The notes: generated by a model not told the origin, from the letters alone. A stretch of 64,000 nucleotides of DNA from Burkholderiales bacterium (GCA_905339295.1 CAJPFI010000009.1:1-64000); one strand, 5' to 3'. Counted from the first letter of the stretch, positions 25,646 through 36,593 are shown. Made by a program: numbers and translations.

Positions 25646-26932
25646 CTACTGCCCCTTCACCTCGAACACCGCGCCCTCGGTCGCGGGGAACGGGAGCCTG
25701 TTGCCGTCCACCACGACGACGTAATCGCCCGGCGGCAGCGCCACCCTGGAGGTGACCGCGTCGAAGCGGGCGGCCTCCTTGCCGTCCTGCGTGGTCACCC
25801 GCGCCGACTTCCACTTCAGGCCGGGAGCGAGGATGACCGCGACCGGCCGGAGCGTGGTGGTCCTGCCGCCGTCGACCCGGACGAAGCGCCACTCGGTCTT
25901 CGCAAAGCGCAGGTCGTAGACGCCGGGCATCAGCGTCACGGACGTCGACACGTTGTCGAAACGCCCGTGCTTCTCGCCGGTTTCGGAATCGACGACGGTG
26001 GCGTGCACGAACACGCCGGCCTCGACCTTGAGGACTCCCGGCGAGATCGTGGTCGTCTCGCCGGGGCGCACCTCGATGCCTTTCCAGCTCGCCGATCCGA
26101 ACCTGACCTCGTAGATGCCCGCCGGAAGAGGCATCTCCAGTCGCGAACTGTTGAACGCGCCGACCTGCTGGCCGGTCTCCGCGTTGAGGACGGCGTGCGA
26201 GGCGAGCCAGGTCGCGGACGTCGTGCGCAGCTTTCCCGGCTGCGGCTTCGCCGGGATCACGACCACCGTCTTCTTGCAGGCGCCGAGGGCGGACTTCAGC
26301 GTCTCCGGCAATTCCGGCCCGGTGGGCGCGTCGAAATAGGTGCCGCCGGTGGCGCGCGCGATGGCCTGCAGCTGACCGCGGGCGGCCGTGTCGACGACGA
26401 AGCCCACGGTGTGGACCGTGATGCCCCGGGCCGCGAGCGCCTTCGCCGCCACCACCGGATCGCCCTGGCAGGTCTCCTTGCCGTCGCTGACGAGCACGAT
26501 GACGCGCTCCCGCGCCGCGGCCGCGAAGTCGTTCGCCGCCTGTCCGAGCGAATGGGCGATCGGCGTGTAGCCCTGCGCCTTCGTGCTGTCCACCGTCGTC
26601 GTGATGGCGCCGCCGTTCGCGCTCGCCGGGCCGAAGGGCACGGCGAGATGCGTGTCCTGGCAATTCTTCTGGCTCGCCGCCGACTGCGCGCCGTACATGC
26701 GCAACGAGATCTCCGCCTGTGCGGGAACGAAGCCCGCGACGCCCTTGATCGCCCGCTGCGCCACGGCGATGCGCGTCTCGCCGTTCGGCAGCCGGGCATT
26801 CATGCTGCCCGAGGCGTCGAGGATCAGCAGGACGGAGCGGTCGGCGATGTTGCAGGTCTGCGCCGAGGCAGCCGGCGAGGCCGCGAGAACCAGGCAGGAG
26901 AGCAGCGCGGCGATCGGTGGAAGTCTGCGCAT
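25646..26932 (-). CDS. Secreted VWA-domain protein with repeated beta domains
   Basis: Exported protein of about 428 residues from the ATG at 26930-26932. Signal peptide MRRLPPIAALLSCLVLAAS...ASAQ is followed by a von Willebrand factor A domain (about 30-200). The MIDAS metal site appears as DASGSMN, and VLVSDGKETCQGD holds the distal Asp. The C-terminal half has three repeats of about 65 residues, each with TGE/TGQ..GxFdn....LPxGxYxVRF, probably beta-sandwiches. The usual role is protein or matrix binding in the periplasm or outside. It lies 28 bases upstream of the esterase gene; a functional link is unproven. Confidence 0.82.
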   Translation of the reverse strand: MRRLPPIAALLSCLVLAASPAASAQTCNIADRSVLLILDASGSMNARLPNGETRIAVAQRAIKGVAGFVPAQAEISLRMYGAQSAASQKNCQDTHLAVPFGPASANGGAITTTVDSTKAQGYTPIAHSLGQAANDFAAAARERVIVLVSDGKETCQGDPVVAAKALAARGITVHTVGFVVDTAARGQLQAIARATGGTYFDAPTGPELPETLKSALGACKKTVVVIPAKPQPGKLRTTSATWLASHAVLNAETGQQVGAFNSSRLEMPLPAGIYEVRFGSASWKGIEVRPGETTTISPGVLKVEAGVFVHATVVDSETGEKHGRFDNVSTSVTLMPGVYDLRFAKTEWRFVRVDGGRTTTLRPVAVILAPGLKWKSARVTTQDGKEAARFDAVTSRVALPPGDYVVVVDGNRLPFPATEGAVFEVKGQ

Positions 26933-27043
26933 TGCACGCCCCCCTTCTCGGCGGCCGATCCGGGGCACTTCCCGGAGGCTCCCGGGACAGGATACGCCGC
27001 GCTGCCGGGGCGGTCGAACCGTCCCGCCATGGCGCCCTGCGGC

Positions 27044-28504
<1,461 letters not shown>

Positions 28505-28707
28505 CGGACGGGAAGGGGCGGGATCACGGGAATCCTTGCCGGCGGCCGTCCGGGACGTCCGCCTCGTATCCGATGGTGGTCGAGCCGGCCGTCCGCGACG
28601 GCCGCCTGGCTTGCGCCCCGCGCGGAAGGGTCGTCCCCGCCACGCGCCGGGGAACGCGCCGGCGGCGGTCGTCGACCCCGCTTCCGCAGGGAGTCGCGAA
28701 GAGCATC

Positions 28708-29322
28708 CTAGAGTATGGGGAATCCGGCGCGCGCGAGCAACGCCGCCGTTTCCGCGAGCGGCAGACCCATGACCCCGGAGTAGCTGCCGTCCAGCCGCGC
28801 GACGAACACGGCCGCGCGCCCCTGGATCGCGTAGCCGCCGGCCTTGTCGAACGGCTCGCGGCTCGCCACGTACGACGCGATCGCGGCGCGCGAGAGCGGC
28901 GCCAGCGTGACCTTCGACGCCGACATCGCGAAATGCGTCTCCTCCTTCCAGCGCAGCGCGACGGCGGTCACGACGTCGTGCGTGCGTCCGGCGAGCCGCG
29001 CGAGCATCGCCTTCGCCGCGCGTTCGTCGGCGGGCTTGCCGAACACCTCGCCGTCGAGGATCACCTCGGTGTCGGCGCCGAGCACCGGGCGGGCCTCGAG
29101 GCCGCGCGCGACCATCGCCTGCCAGCCCGCGATGGCCTTGGAGCGCGCGATGCGCTCGACGTAATGCAGCGCGGGCTCGCCGTCGTGCGCGACCTCGAGC
29201 ACGTCGGGGGCGCGGCCCGGCGACACGCGCAGCCGGAGCACGTCGAACGCGACGCCGACCTGCGCGAGGAGCTCCTGCCGCCGCGCGCTCCTCGATGCGA
29301 GCCAGAGCGATGGACGGGTCAT
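28708..29322 (-). CDS. maf: Maf-family nucleoside triphosphate pyrophosphatase
   Basis: Hydrolyses non-canonical or excess nucleoside triphosphates (dTTP/UTP or modified pyrimidines, depending on subgroup); 204 residues. LASRSARRQELL is the phosphate-binding N-terminal motif, VLGADTEVILDGEVFGKPAD holds catalytic residues, and GGYAIQGRAAVFV and YSGVMGLPL follow. The start ATG at 29320-29322 overlaps the end of rlmH by 4 bases, indicating translational coupling. The rlmH-maf-rng order is a common betaproteobacterial arrangement. Confidence 0.92.
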   Translation of the reverse strand: MTRPSLWLASRSARRQELLAQVGVAFDVLRLRVSPGRAPDVLEVAHDGEPALHYVERIARSKAIAGWQAMVARGLEARPVLGADTEVILDGEVFGKPADERAAKAMLARLAGRTHDVVTAVALRWKEETHFAMSASKVTLAPLSRAAIASYVASREPFDKAGGYAIQGRAAVFVARLDGSYSGVMGLPLAETAALLARAGFPIL

Positions 29323-29786
29323 TCGCGATGGTACGGATGGCCCGCGATCAGGCTCGCGGACCGGTAGATCTGCTCGGCCAGCACGACCCGCACGAGTGCG
29401 TGCGGCAGCGTGAGCGCCGAGAGCGAGAAGCGCGCGGCGGCGCGGCGCTTGAATCCGGCGTCGAGCCCGTCGGCGCTGCCGATCACGAACGCCAGCGCGG
29501 GCACGGACGCGCGCCAGTCCTCGAGCCGTCGCGCGAGCTCGCGGGTGCTCCACGCCGAGCCCTGCTCGTCCATCGCAACGACCGTGGCGCCCGAGCACGC
29601 CGCGTCGAGCCTGCGGCGCTCGGCGTCGAGCACCTGCGCGACCGTGCGGCCGCGGTCGCGCGCCTCGGACTTCAGCTCGACCAGTTCGAGCGGCCAGTCC
29701 CGAGCGAGCCGCGACGCGTAGTCGGCGTATCCGGCGGCGACCCAGGCGGGCATTCGGTGGCCGAGCGCGACGATCGAGAGCTTCAT
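29319..29786 (-). CDS. rlmH: 23S rRNA pseudouridine-1915 N3-methyltransferase
   Basis: SPOUT-class methyltransferase that methylates pseudouridine 1915 in helix 69 of 23S rRNA; 155 residues, normal length. It begins MKLSIVALGHRMPAWV and has the knotted SAM site in FVIGSADGLD and LSALTLPHALVRVVLAEQIYRS, ending in the family's typical HPYHRE. It lies between rsfS and maf on the same strand. Confidence 0.96.
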   Translation of the reverse strand: MKLSIVALGHRMPAWVAAGYADYASRLARDWPLELVELKSEARDRGRTVAQVLDAERRRLDAACSGATVVAMDEQGSAWSTRELARRLEDWRASVPALAFVIGSADGLDAGFKRRAAARFSLSALTLPHALVRVVLAEQIYRSASLIAGHPYHRE

Positions 29787-29814
29787 CGTGCGCGTCGCCG
29801 GCGCCCGGCGGCGC

Positions 29815-30168
29815 TCACGCCGCGGACTTCGCCTTGCGCGAGGACGGCCGGGCGGACCACAGCTCCTCGAGGTTGTAGTACGCGCGCACCGCGGGCTGCA
29901 TCACGTGGACGACGACGTCGCCCGCGTCGACGAGCACCCATTCGGCGGACTCCTCGCCTTCGACGCCCAGGATGCGCGCGCCGGCCTCCTTGAGCTTGTC
30001 GCGCACGTGGTGCGCGAGCGACTTGGCCTGCCGGTGGGAGTCGGCGCTCGCGATGACGAGCGTGTCGGCGATGCTGGTGAGCTTGCGGACGTCGAGGACG
30101 GTGATGTCGCGGGCCTTGATGTCCTCGAGGGCGGAAACGGCGATGGTCGCGAGCGTGGCTTTGCGCAT
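29815..30168 (-). CDS. rsfS: Ribosome silencing factor RsfS
   Basis: Binds uL14 on the 50S subunit and blocks subunit joining when nutrients are scarce; 117 residues. The core DITVLDVRKLTSIADTLVIASADSHRQAKSLAHHVRDKL and the later EWVLVDAGDVVVHVMQPAVRAYYNLEELW are diagnostic of the RsfS/Iojap family. A short basic tail (SSRKAKSAA) follows. The gene is 9 bases downstream of nadD. Confidence 0.95.
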   Translation of the reverse strand: MRKATLATIAVSALEDIKARDITVLDVRKLTSIADTLVIASADSHRQAKSLAHHVRDKLKEAGARILGVEGEESAEWVLVDAGDVVVHVMQPAVRAYYNLEELWSARPSSRKAKSAA

Positions 30169-30177
30169 CCGGGCGGT

Positions 30178-30846
30178 TCAGGCGGCGTAGAGCCGATGGC
30201 GAGCAATATAGTCCCAAACCGCGGGCGGCAGCAACGCGCGGGCCGAGCCTGCGGCGTCGCCGCCGCCCGCGATCGACGCGCGGATCGCGGAGGCGGAAAT
30301 GTCGTGCGCCCGGATCGGGACGACGAGGATGCGGCCGGCGGGCGACGACAGGAGGTCCGCCCGCCGGGTCGTGCGCCGGCTTCGCCAGAGCGGCACGAGC
30401 GCTTCCGGCAGCGCGGCGTCGAACGGGTCGCCGGGTCGCGCGGCGACGGCGATGTGCGCCAGCCCGAGCAGGTCCTGCCAGCGGTGCCAGGTCGGCAACC
30501 CGCGGAACGCGTCGGCGCCGAGAATCAGGATCAGCGGTCGGGGCGGATCCTCGGCCCGAAGCTCGTCGAGCGTGAGCGCCGTGTAGCTCTTTCCCTGCCG
30601 GCGCACCTCGCGATCGTCGATCGCGAGGTGCGGCAGGCCCTCGATCGCCAGGCGCAGCATCGCGAGGCGATGCGCGGCGGACGCGCCGGGCGGCGGCCGG
30701 TGAGGCGGATCGCCGGCGGGCAGGAGCCGGATCGGGGCGACCGAGAGCGCGCGGCGCGCGTCGTCGGCGAGACCGAGGTGCCCGAGGTGCACCGGGTCGA
30801 ACGTGCCGCCGAGCAGCGCGAGCGGCGGGTGCGCCTCGTCCGGCAT
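30178..30846 (-). CDS. nadD: Nicotinate-nucleotide adenylyltransferase
   Basis: Makes deamido-NAD+ from nicotinate mononucleotide and ATP; 222 residues. GGTFDPVHLGHLGLA is the nucleotidyltransferase HxGH-type motif, RLLPAGDPPHRPPP binds substrate, and the C-terminal ISASAIRASI is the ATP-phosphate motif (ISSTxxR type). It sits 3 bases after the DUF924 gene and 9 before rsfS. In related genomes proA is normally directly upstream; here proA is about 3.5 kb away. Confidence 0.95.
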   Translation of the reverse strand: MPDEAHPPLALLGGTFDPVHLGHLGLADDARRALSVAPIRLLPAGDPPHRPPPGASAAHRLAMLRLAIEGLPHLAIDDREVRRQGKSYTALTLDELRAEDPPRPLILILGADAFRGLPTWHRWQDLLGLAHIAVAARPGDPFDAALPEALVPLWRSRRTTRRADLLSSPAGRILVVPIRAHDISASAIRASIAGGGDAAGSARALLPPAVWDYIARHRLYAA

Positions 30847-30849
30847 CGG

Positions 30850-31422
30850 TCAGAAGCGCGAGCCCGGTTGGCGGAGGAACGCGATCTCGTCGTCCGTCGA
30901 CGCGCGCCCGAGGATCGCGTTGCGGTGCGGATAGCGTCCGAAGCGCCGGATGACGGCCGCGTGCTTCTCCGCCCATTCGAGCGCGCCGTGCTGCCCGGTC
31001 TCGCGCGCGAGCGAGCGAAACAGCGCGACCGAGCGCTCCTGCGCGGCCGCATCCTCGGCGTGCTCGAACGGCAGGTACACGAACCAGCGCTCGACCGGAT
31101 CGAGCCTGCGGTCGAATCCCGCGTCGACCGCGCGGCCCGCGACGGCGAGCGCCAGCGGGTCGCCGGCGAACGCTCCCGGCGTGTCGCGGTGCGCGTTGCG
31201 CGTGAACTGGTCGAGCAGCACGATGCGCGCGAGCGCGCCGCGCGGCGTCGCGTTCCACGCCTCGAACGCGCCGCCGATCGCCGCCTCGATCGCGTCGCCG
31301 TACCGCGCGCGGATCTCGGCGTCGAACGCGTCGTCCTTGCGGAACCATGCGTCGCGCGCGGCGTGCGGCGGCGGCCCGAACCAGAAATCGAGAATGCTCC
31401 CGGCGAGGGGGTCTTCGTCCAT
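30850..31422 (-). CDS. DUF924 family protein
   Basis: Protein of 190 residues with the DUF924 pattern: ILDFWFGPPPHAARDAWFRKDDAFD at the N terminus, ARIVLLDQFTRNAHRDTPGAFAGD in the middle (the LDQFxRN motif), and FVYLPFEHAEDAAAQERSVALF, a TPR-like helical repeat. Its function is unknown. It is the first gene of the nadD-rsfS-rlmH-maf-rng run, 3 bases before nadD. The start ATG at 31420-31422 faces a divergent MFS gene across 72 bases. Confidence 0.88.
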   Translation of the reverse strand: MDEDPLAGSILDFWFGPPPHAARDAWFRKDDAFDAEIRARYGDAIEAAIGGAFEAWNATPRGALARIVLLDQFTRNAHRDTPGAFAGDPLALAVAGRAVDAGFDRRLDPVERWFVYLPFEHAEDAAAQERSVALFRSLARETGQHGALEWAEKHAAVIRRFGRYPHRNAILGRASTDDEIAFLRQPGSRF

Positions 31423-31443
31423 CCGGCGTATGATACGGGTGAA

Positions 31444-31480
31444 GGGAAAAGCGGGGCCCGGTCTCGCTTTTCCCCTTTTT
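31444..31480 (+). terminator. Hairpin plus T-run just upstream of an MFS gene (possible attenuator)
   Basis: GGGAAAAGCG (31444-31453) pairs perfectly with CGCTTTTCCC (31465-31474), then TTTTT at 31476-31480. This has the form of an intrinsic terminator on the plus strand, yet it lies only 14 bases before the MFS start codon, and no plus-strand gene ends before it. It may terminate leader transcripts or block the MFS gene conditionally. Confidence 0.5.
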
Positions 31481-31494
31481 CGTTCCTTCCGCCG

Positions 31495-32688
31495 ATGAGC
31501 GCCCCCGCCGTCACCGACTACAGGACCCTGGCGCTGCTCGCCGCGTGCCAGGCGTTGCTGCTGATCAACGCGGCGGGGCTCATCACGATCAACGGGCTGG
31601 TCGGCCACATGCTCGCCGACACGAAGGCGCTCGCGACGCTGGGTGCGACGACCTACGTGATCGGCTCCGCGCTCGCCGCGATGCCCGCGGCGCTGTGGAT
31701 GGCGCGCGTGGGCCGGCGCGCCGGCTTCATGGCCGGCGCGCTGATCAACATCGCCGGCTGCGCGATCGCGGCGCTGGCACTGCAGCAGCGGAGCTTCGTG
31801 CTGTTCTGCGCGGCGACCGCCATCATCGGCGTCTACCAGGCGGTCGGCCTCCAGTACCGGTTCGCCGCGGCGGAGGTGGCGGCGCCCGCCGATCGCGCGA
31901 AGGCGATCTCGTGGGTGCTGGCGGGCGGCATCGCCGGTGGCATCGTCGGTCCGGAATCGATGCGCTTCGCGCGCGACTGGTTCTCGACGCCGTTCACCGG
32001 GTCGTTCGTCGCGCTGGCGGGCTTCGCGCTCGTCGCCCTCGCCGTGCAATCGCGCGTGCACGTGCCGCCGCCCACGCGTGCGGAACGCTCCGGCGCGGGC
32101 CGGCCGCTCGCCGACATCGTTCGCCAGCCGGTGTTCGTCGTCGCGGTGCTCGCGGCGGCGCTCGGCTACGGCGTCATGAACCTGCTGATGGTCGCGACAC
32201 CGCTCGCGATGGACTTCTGCAGCCATCCGTTCGCGCAGGCCGCGCTGGTGATCCAGTGGCACGTCGTCGCGATGTACGCGCCGGGGCTCTTCACCGGGAC
32301 GCTCATCAAGCGCTTCGGCGTGCTCAGGATCATCGTGACGGGAGTCGTGCTGATGGGCGGGTGCGTCGCCGTCGCGCTGTCGGGGACGTCGGTCGCGCAT
32401 TTCCTCGTCGCGCTCGCGCTGCTGGGCGTCGGATGGAACTTCATGTACACGGGCGGCACGACGCTGCTCATCGACGCCCACACGCCCGCCGAGAAGGCGC
32501 GCGCGCAGGGGGCGAACGACTTCGCGGTGTTTGCGACCATGGGCGTGTCGTCCGCGGCGTCGGGCGCGCTGGTGTCGCTCGCGGGCTGGGAACGGATGAA
32601 CGCGGCGGCGCTGCCGGCGCTCGCGGTCGTGGTCGTCGCCGTCGCGTGGCTCGCGCGACTGCGCGGGGCTCGTGCCGCGTCGATGTGA
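31495..32688 (+). CDS. MFS transporter
   Basis: Inner-membrane transporter of 397 residues with about 12 hydrophobic helices. WMARVGRRAGFMAGA is the loop 2-3 signature of the major facilitator superfamily, and an equivalent is in GTLIKRFGVLRII. The substrate is unknown. The start ATG at 31495-31497 is preceded by a hairpin and T-run at 31444-31480. The enolase-superfamily gene follows after 9 bases, so this is probably the permease for that enzyme's substrate, a common pairing. Confidence 0.82.
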   Translation: MSAPAVTDYRTLALLAACQALLLINAAGLITINGLVGHMLADTKALATLGATTYVIGSALAAMPAALWMARVGRRAGFMAGALINIAGCAIAALALQQRSFVLFCAATAIIGVYQAVGLQYRFAAAEVAAPADRAKAISWVLAGGIAGGIVGPESMRFARDWFSTPFTGSFVALAGFALVALAVQSRVHVPPPTRAERSGAGRPLADIVRQPVFVVAVLAAALGYGVMNLLMVATPLAMDFCSHPFAQAALVIQWHVVAMYAPGLFTGTLIKRFGVLRIIVTGVVLMGGCVAVALSGTSVAHFLVALALLGVGWNFMYTGGTTLLIDAHTPAEKARAQGANDFAVFATMGVSSAASGALVSLAGWERMNAAALPALAVVVVAVAWLARLRGARAASM

Positions 32689-32697
32689 CGCCGGGCG

Positions 32698-33777
32698 ATG
32701 AGGCCGACGTCGATCACCGACATCCGCTTCTTCACCGCGCGCTCGACGCTTTCGCGCCCGATCGCCGACGCCACGCACGCGATCCCCGGCATCCGCTTCG
32801 TCGTCGCGGAAATCGCGCTCGCGAACGGCGTGACCGGCCAGTCGCACCTGCTGGCGTTCCACTATTCGCCGCACGCGATCGCCGGCGCGTGTCGCGATCT
32901 CGAGGCGTTCCTGCGCGGGCGCGACGCGATGGACACCGAGGCGGTCATCCGGGACTGGGACGCCGAGAGCGAGTACTTCGGGCGCGAAGGCGTCAACCGC
33001 TGGGCGCTCGGCCTCGCGAACCTCGCGATGTGGGACGCGCGCGGCAGGACGCTCGGGCAGCCGGTGTGGAGGCTCCTCGGCGGGGAGGCGCGGCCGGTGC
33101 CGGTCTACGGCAGCGGGGGCTGGCTCTCGTACTCGGACGACGAGCTGGTCGACGAGGTGAGCGCCTACGCGCGGCGCGGCTTCGCGGCGGTCAAGGTGAA
33201 GGTCGGCGTGACGGAGCCGGGGCGCGACCTCGCCCGGCTCGAGCGCGTCCGCGAGGCGGTCGGACCCCGGGTGCGCGTGATGATGGACGCGAACCAGGGA
33301 ATGAGCGTCGACACGGCGCTCGATCTCGCGCTCGCCGCGCGCCCGCTCGGCATCGCGTGGTTCGAGGAGCCGATCGACCACCGCGACTTCGACGGCTACG
33401 CGTCGTTGCGCTCGCGCGCGGGGATCGCGATCGCGATGGGCGAGCGCGAGTACGACCTCGTGCCGCTGCGCGAGCTCGCGCGCCGCAATGCGATCGACCT
33501 TTGGCAGCCCGATCTCCTGCGGCTGGGCAGCGTCGAGGCGTGGCGCGCGTCGGCCGCGCTCGCGCAGGCGCACGGAATTCCCGTGCTGCCGCACTACTAC
33601 CGCGACTACGACGTGCCGCTGCTGTGCACGATCGCCAACGGCGCGGGCGCGGAGTCGTTCGACTGGATCGACGCGATCGTCGACCGGCCGCTCCGCGTCG
33701 CGGGCGGATTCGCGCATCCCCGCGAGGAGGCGGGGTGGGGGTTCCGGATCCGCGACGACGCGCTGTCGGCGCTCTGA
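32698..33777 (+). CDS. Mandelate racemase/muconate-lactonizing enzyme family protein
   Basis: Enolase-superfamily enzyme of 359 residues that would abstract an alpha-proton from a carboxylate, by racemisation or dehydration of an acid sugar or hydroxy acid. The active-site set is intact: KxK as K166/K168 in AAVKVKVG, metal ligands D197 (MMDANQG), E223 or E224 (WFEEPI) and E249 (AMGERE), and H299 in VLPHYY. This resembles the mandelate-racemase subgroup rather than muconate cycloisomerase. It forms a two-gene operon with the upstream MFS transporter. Confidence 0.88.
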   Translation: MRPTSITDIRFFTARSTLSRPIADATHAIPGIRFVVAEIALANGVTGQSHLLAFHYSPHAIAGACRDLEAFLRGRDAMDTEAVIRDWDAESEYFGREGVNRWALGLANLAMWDARGRTLGQPVWRLLGGEARPVPVYGSGGWLSYSDDELVDEVSAYARRGFAAVKVKVGVTEPGRDLARLERVREAVGPRVRVMMDANQGMSVDTALDLALAARPLGIAWFEEPIDHRDFDGYASLRSRAGIAIAMGEREYDLVPLRELARRNAIDLWQPDLLRLGSVEAWRASAALAQAHGIPVLPHYYRDYDVPLLCTIANGAGAESFDWIDAIVDRPLRVAGGFAHPREEAGWGFRIRDDALSAL

Positions 33778-33895
33778 TCGACGCCGGCACGTTCCACCGG
33801 GCGTGGAGCCGTGTCGCGCCCGCTCCCGCGCTGCAGGACCCGCCCGGCGCGCCCTGGCGCCGACGCCGGCGGCGGCGAGGGACGCGCGGCGCCGG

Positions 33896-34291
33896 TCACG
33901 GCCGGACGTTCACCCATCCTTCGCGCTGGCGCGTGATGATGTGCTCGATGCCGGCCTTGACGTAGACGACGTCGGGCGCCATGTCGTTGCGCGTGAGCTT
34001 CTGTCGGGACATCGAGTTCTCGCACGCGTAGATCCTGGCGCCGAGCTTCTGCTGCGCGTCTCCGATGCGCGAGATGACCGGCGCGTCGAACTTGAGCATG
34101 CTGATTCCCTGCCCGAACGCGACGAGCTCGATCTGCGTGTCGGGGCCGTAGGCCTCCCGGAGGTTGCCGACGACGTTGAGTGCCTGGTTCCAGGTGGCGA
34201 CGTTGGCGTCGCTCACCTGCAGCACGATCTTCTCGGCCAGCGCCGGACCGCCGCTGGCCAGCGTCGCGCCGGCGAGGAGGGTGACAACCAT
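33896..34291 (-). CDS. DsrE-family protein, probably exported
   Basis: DsrE-like fold protein of 131 residues from the ATG at 34289-34291. A hydrophobic N terminus ending ...GGPALAEK suggests a signal peptide; if an upstream in-frame start is used (the frame is open to 34387) it gains the basic residues RAR. The body has KIVLQVSDANVATWNQALNVVGNL, IELVAFGQGISML and a C-terminal VVYVKAGIEHIITRQREGWV. A single cysteine lies in ARIYACENSM, at the position often used for sulfur relay in this superfamily. The role is unknown. It is convergent with the enolase-superfamily gene. Confidence 0.75.
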   Translation of the reverse strand: MVVTLLAGATLASGGPALAEKIVLQVSDANVATWNQALNVVGNLREAYGPDTQIELVAFGQGISMLKFDAPVISRIGDAQQKLGARIYACENSMSRQKLTRNDMAPDVVYVKAGIEHIITRQREGWVNVRP

Positions 34292-34414
34292 CGATCGGGC
34301 GCGCGTCGCATCGGCCGCGCGCGCATCGGGCGTCGCGCAGATGGCGAGCCGGGTGACTTTCCCGGATCGGACCTCACCGCGGGCCACGTCGCGATCGGAC
34401 GATGGCGTCGCCCG

Positions 34415-35716
34415 TCACCAAGGCTGGCCGCGAACCTGCCCGCTCCCGAGGACGATCCATTTGCGCGACGTGAGGCCCTCGAGGCCGACCGGCCCACGCG
34501 CGTGCAGCTTGTTGGTCGAGATGCCGATCTCGGCGCCGAGCCCGTACTCGAACCCGTCGGCGAAGCGCGTCGACGCATTCACCATCACCGAGCTCGAATC
34601 GACCTCGCGCAGGAAGCGCATCGCCGCCACGTGGTCGCCGGTGACGATCGCGTCCGTATGCTGCGACCCGTAGCTCGCGATGTGGTCGATCGCCTGGTCG
34701 AGCGAATCGACGACGCGGACGGCGAGGATGGGGGCGAGGTACTCGGTGCGCCAGTCCTCGTCGCTCGCCGCGCTCATCGTCGGCACGAGCGCGCGCGCGC
34801 GCTCGCAGCCGCGCAGCTCGACGCCCTTGGCCCGGTAGATCGCCGCGAGCGGCGGCAGCACGCGCGGCGCGATGCCGGCGTGCACGAGCAGCGTCTCCAT
34901 CGTGTTGCACGGCGAGTAGCGCTGCGTCTTCGCGTTGTCGGCGATGCGGACCGCCATGTCGACGTCCGCCGCCGCGTCGACGTAGACGTGGCAAACGCCG
35001 TCGAGGTGCTTGATGACCGGCACCTTCGCCTCGCGCGCGATGCGCTCGGTGAGGCTCTTGCCGCCGCGCGGCACGATCACGTCGACGTGCCGCTCGTCCG
35101 CGATCAGGTGGCCGACGGCGGCGCGGTCGGTGGTCGCGACGACCTGCACCGCGGTTTCCGGCAGGCCCGCCACGCGCAGGCCCTCGTGCACGCACGCGGC
35201 GATCGCCGTGTTGCTGCGGATTGCTTCGGAGCCGCCGCGCAGGATCGTGGCGTTCCCGGCCTTGAGGCACAGTCCGGCCGCGTCCGCGGTCACGTTGGGC
35301 CGCGACTCGTAGATGATGCCGACCACGCCGAGAGGAACGCGCATCATGCCGACCTGGATTCCGGTCGGCCGGTAGCGAAGCTCCGCGATCTCGCCGACCG
35401 GGTCGGGCAGCGCGACGATCGCCTCGAGACCGGCGGCCATCGCGGTGATCGCGTTCGGCGTGAGCGCCAGCCTGTCGACGAACGCCGCGTCGTGACCGGC
35501 CGCGCGCGCCGCCGCGACGTCCTCGGCGTTGGCGGCGAGAAGCCCGGATTCGTCACGGCGGATCGCCGCCGCCATGGCCGTGAGCGCGCGATCCTTCGTC
35601 GCCGTGTCGGCGCGCGCGAGCACGCGGGACGCCGCGCGCGCGGCCTCGCCGACACCGCGCATGTACGCCGCGATGTCGTCGAACGTGCCCAGTCCGGGGA
35701 CGGCGAGGTTGGTCAT
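34415..35716 (-). CDS. proA: Gamma-glutamyl phosphate reductase
   Basis: Second step of proline synthesis, NADPH-dependent reduction of gamma-glutamyl phosphate to the semialdehyde; 433 residues. [36 protein letters not shown] is the conserved cofactor-binding region, and [19 protein letters not shown] includes the catalytic Cys. [25 protein letters not shown] ends the protein. A TACAAT -10 candidate lies just upstream on the minus strand (35724-35729). Related genomes place proA next to nadD; here DUF924, MFS, enolase-family and DsrE genes lie between. Confidence 0.95.
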   Translation of the reverse strand: MTNLAVPGLGTFDDIAAYMRGVGEAARAASRVLARADTATKDRALTAMAAAIRRDESGLLAANAEDVAAARAAGHDAAFVDRLALTPNAITAMAAGLEAIVALPDPVGEIAELRYRPTGIQVGMMRVPLGVVGIIYESRPNVTADAAGLCLKAGNATILRGGSEAIRSNTAIAACVHEGLRVAGLPETAVQVVATTDRAAVGHLIADERHVDVIVPRGGKSLTERIAREAKVPVIKHLDGVCHVYVDAAADVDMAVRIADNAKTQRYSPCNTMETLLVHAGIAPRVLPPLAAIYRAKGVELRGCERARALVPTMSAASDEDWRTEYLAPILAVRVVDSLDQAIDHIASYGSQHTDAIVTGDHVAAMRFLREVDSSSVMVNASTRFADGFEYGLGAEIGISTNKLHARGPVGLEGLTSRKWIVLGSGQVRGQPW

Positions 35717-35776
35717 GCGGCCATTGTAGCGTGCGCCGGCCGGGGGGAAGGGCACCTGTTCCGGCGCCCGGGCAGG

Positions 35777-36442
35777 TCAGCGCCGTACGTCGATGCGCCG
35801 CACGCCGTTCTCGCCGCCGATCAGGATCGTGTCGGCGCCGCGGCGCGCGAACAGGCCGACGGTGACGACCCCGGCCAGCTGGTTGACCTCGCTCTCGAGC
35901 TTCACCGGGTCGAGGATCTTCAGGTTGCGGACGTCGAGGATCACGTTGCCGTTGTCGGTCGTGAAGCCCTGCCGCAGCTCGGGCTGGCCGCCCATGCGCA
36001 CCAGCTCGCGCGCGACGTAGCTGCGCGCCATCGGGATCACCTCGACCGGCAGCGGGAACTTCCCGAGGACATCGACGAGCTTCGAACCGTCGACGATGCA
36101 GACGAACTTGCGCGACGCGGCCGCGACGATCTTCTCGCGCGTGAGCGCGCCGCCGCCGCCCTTGATCATCGCGCCGTGCTCGGTGACCTCGTCCGCGCCG
36201 TCGACGTAGACCGGCAGCGGACCGGTGTTGTTCAGCTCGTCGACCGGGATGCCGTGCGACCTGAGCCGGTCGGCGGTCTTGACCGACGAGGCGACGGCAC
36301 CCTTGATGCGGCCCTTGATCCTCGCCAGCTCGTCGATGAAGAAGTTGGCGGTCGACCCCGATCCGACGCCGATCCACGCATCGTCGACGACATGCGCGAT
36401 CGCGTCGCGCGCGACAGCCTGCTTCAGTTCGTCCTGGGTCAT
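35777..36442 (-). CDS. rpiA: Ribose-5-phosphate isomerase A
   Basis: Interconverts ribose-5-phosphate and ribulose-5-phosphate in the pentose phosphate pathway; 221 residues. [15 protein letters not shown] binds phosphate, VDGADEV holds the catalytic-region aspartates, and [14 protein letters not shown] includes the catalytic Lys/Glu. It lies 60 bases upstream of proA on the same strand, so the two may be co-transcribed. A TAGAAT box lies just upstream near 36468 on the minus strand. Confidence 0.95.
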   Translation of the reverse strand: MTQDELKQAVARDAIAHVVDDAWIGVGSGSTANFFIDELARIKGRIKGAVASSVKTADRLRSHGIPVDELNNTGPLPVYVDGADEVTEHGAMIKGGGGALTREKIVAAASRKFVCIVDGSKLVDVLGKFPLPVEVIPMARSYVARELVRMGGQPELRQGFTTDNGNVILDVRNLKILDPVKLESEVNQLAGVVTVGLFARRGADTILIGGENGVRRIDVRR

Positions 36443-36593
36443 GGCGGGAATCCGGCGGAACCCCCAATTCTACGCCCGCCGGTCGGGGCGTCCGCGTCGC
36501 CGCGGGCGCGGTTCATGCTGCCATCCGGGTGCGGTCAGGGGCGCCGCGCGGCAGGTCATGCGAGGCGCGATTCGCGGGCGGCGAAAGCGAAGT

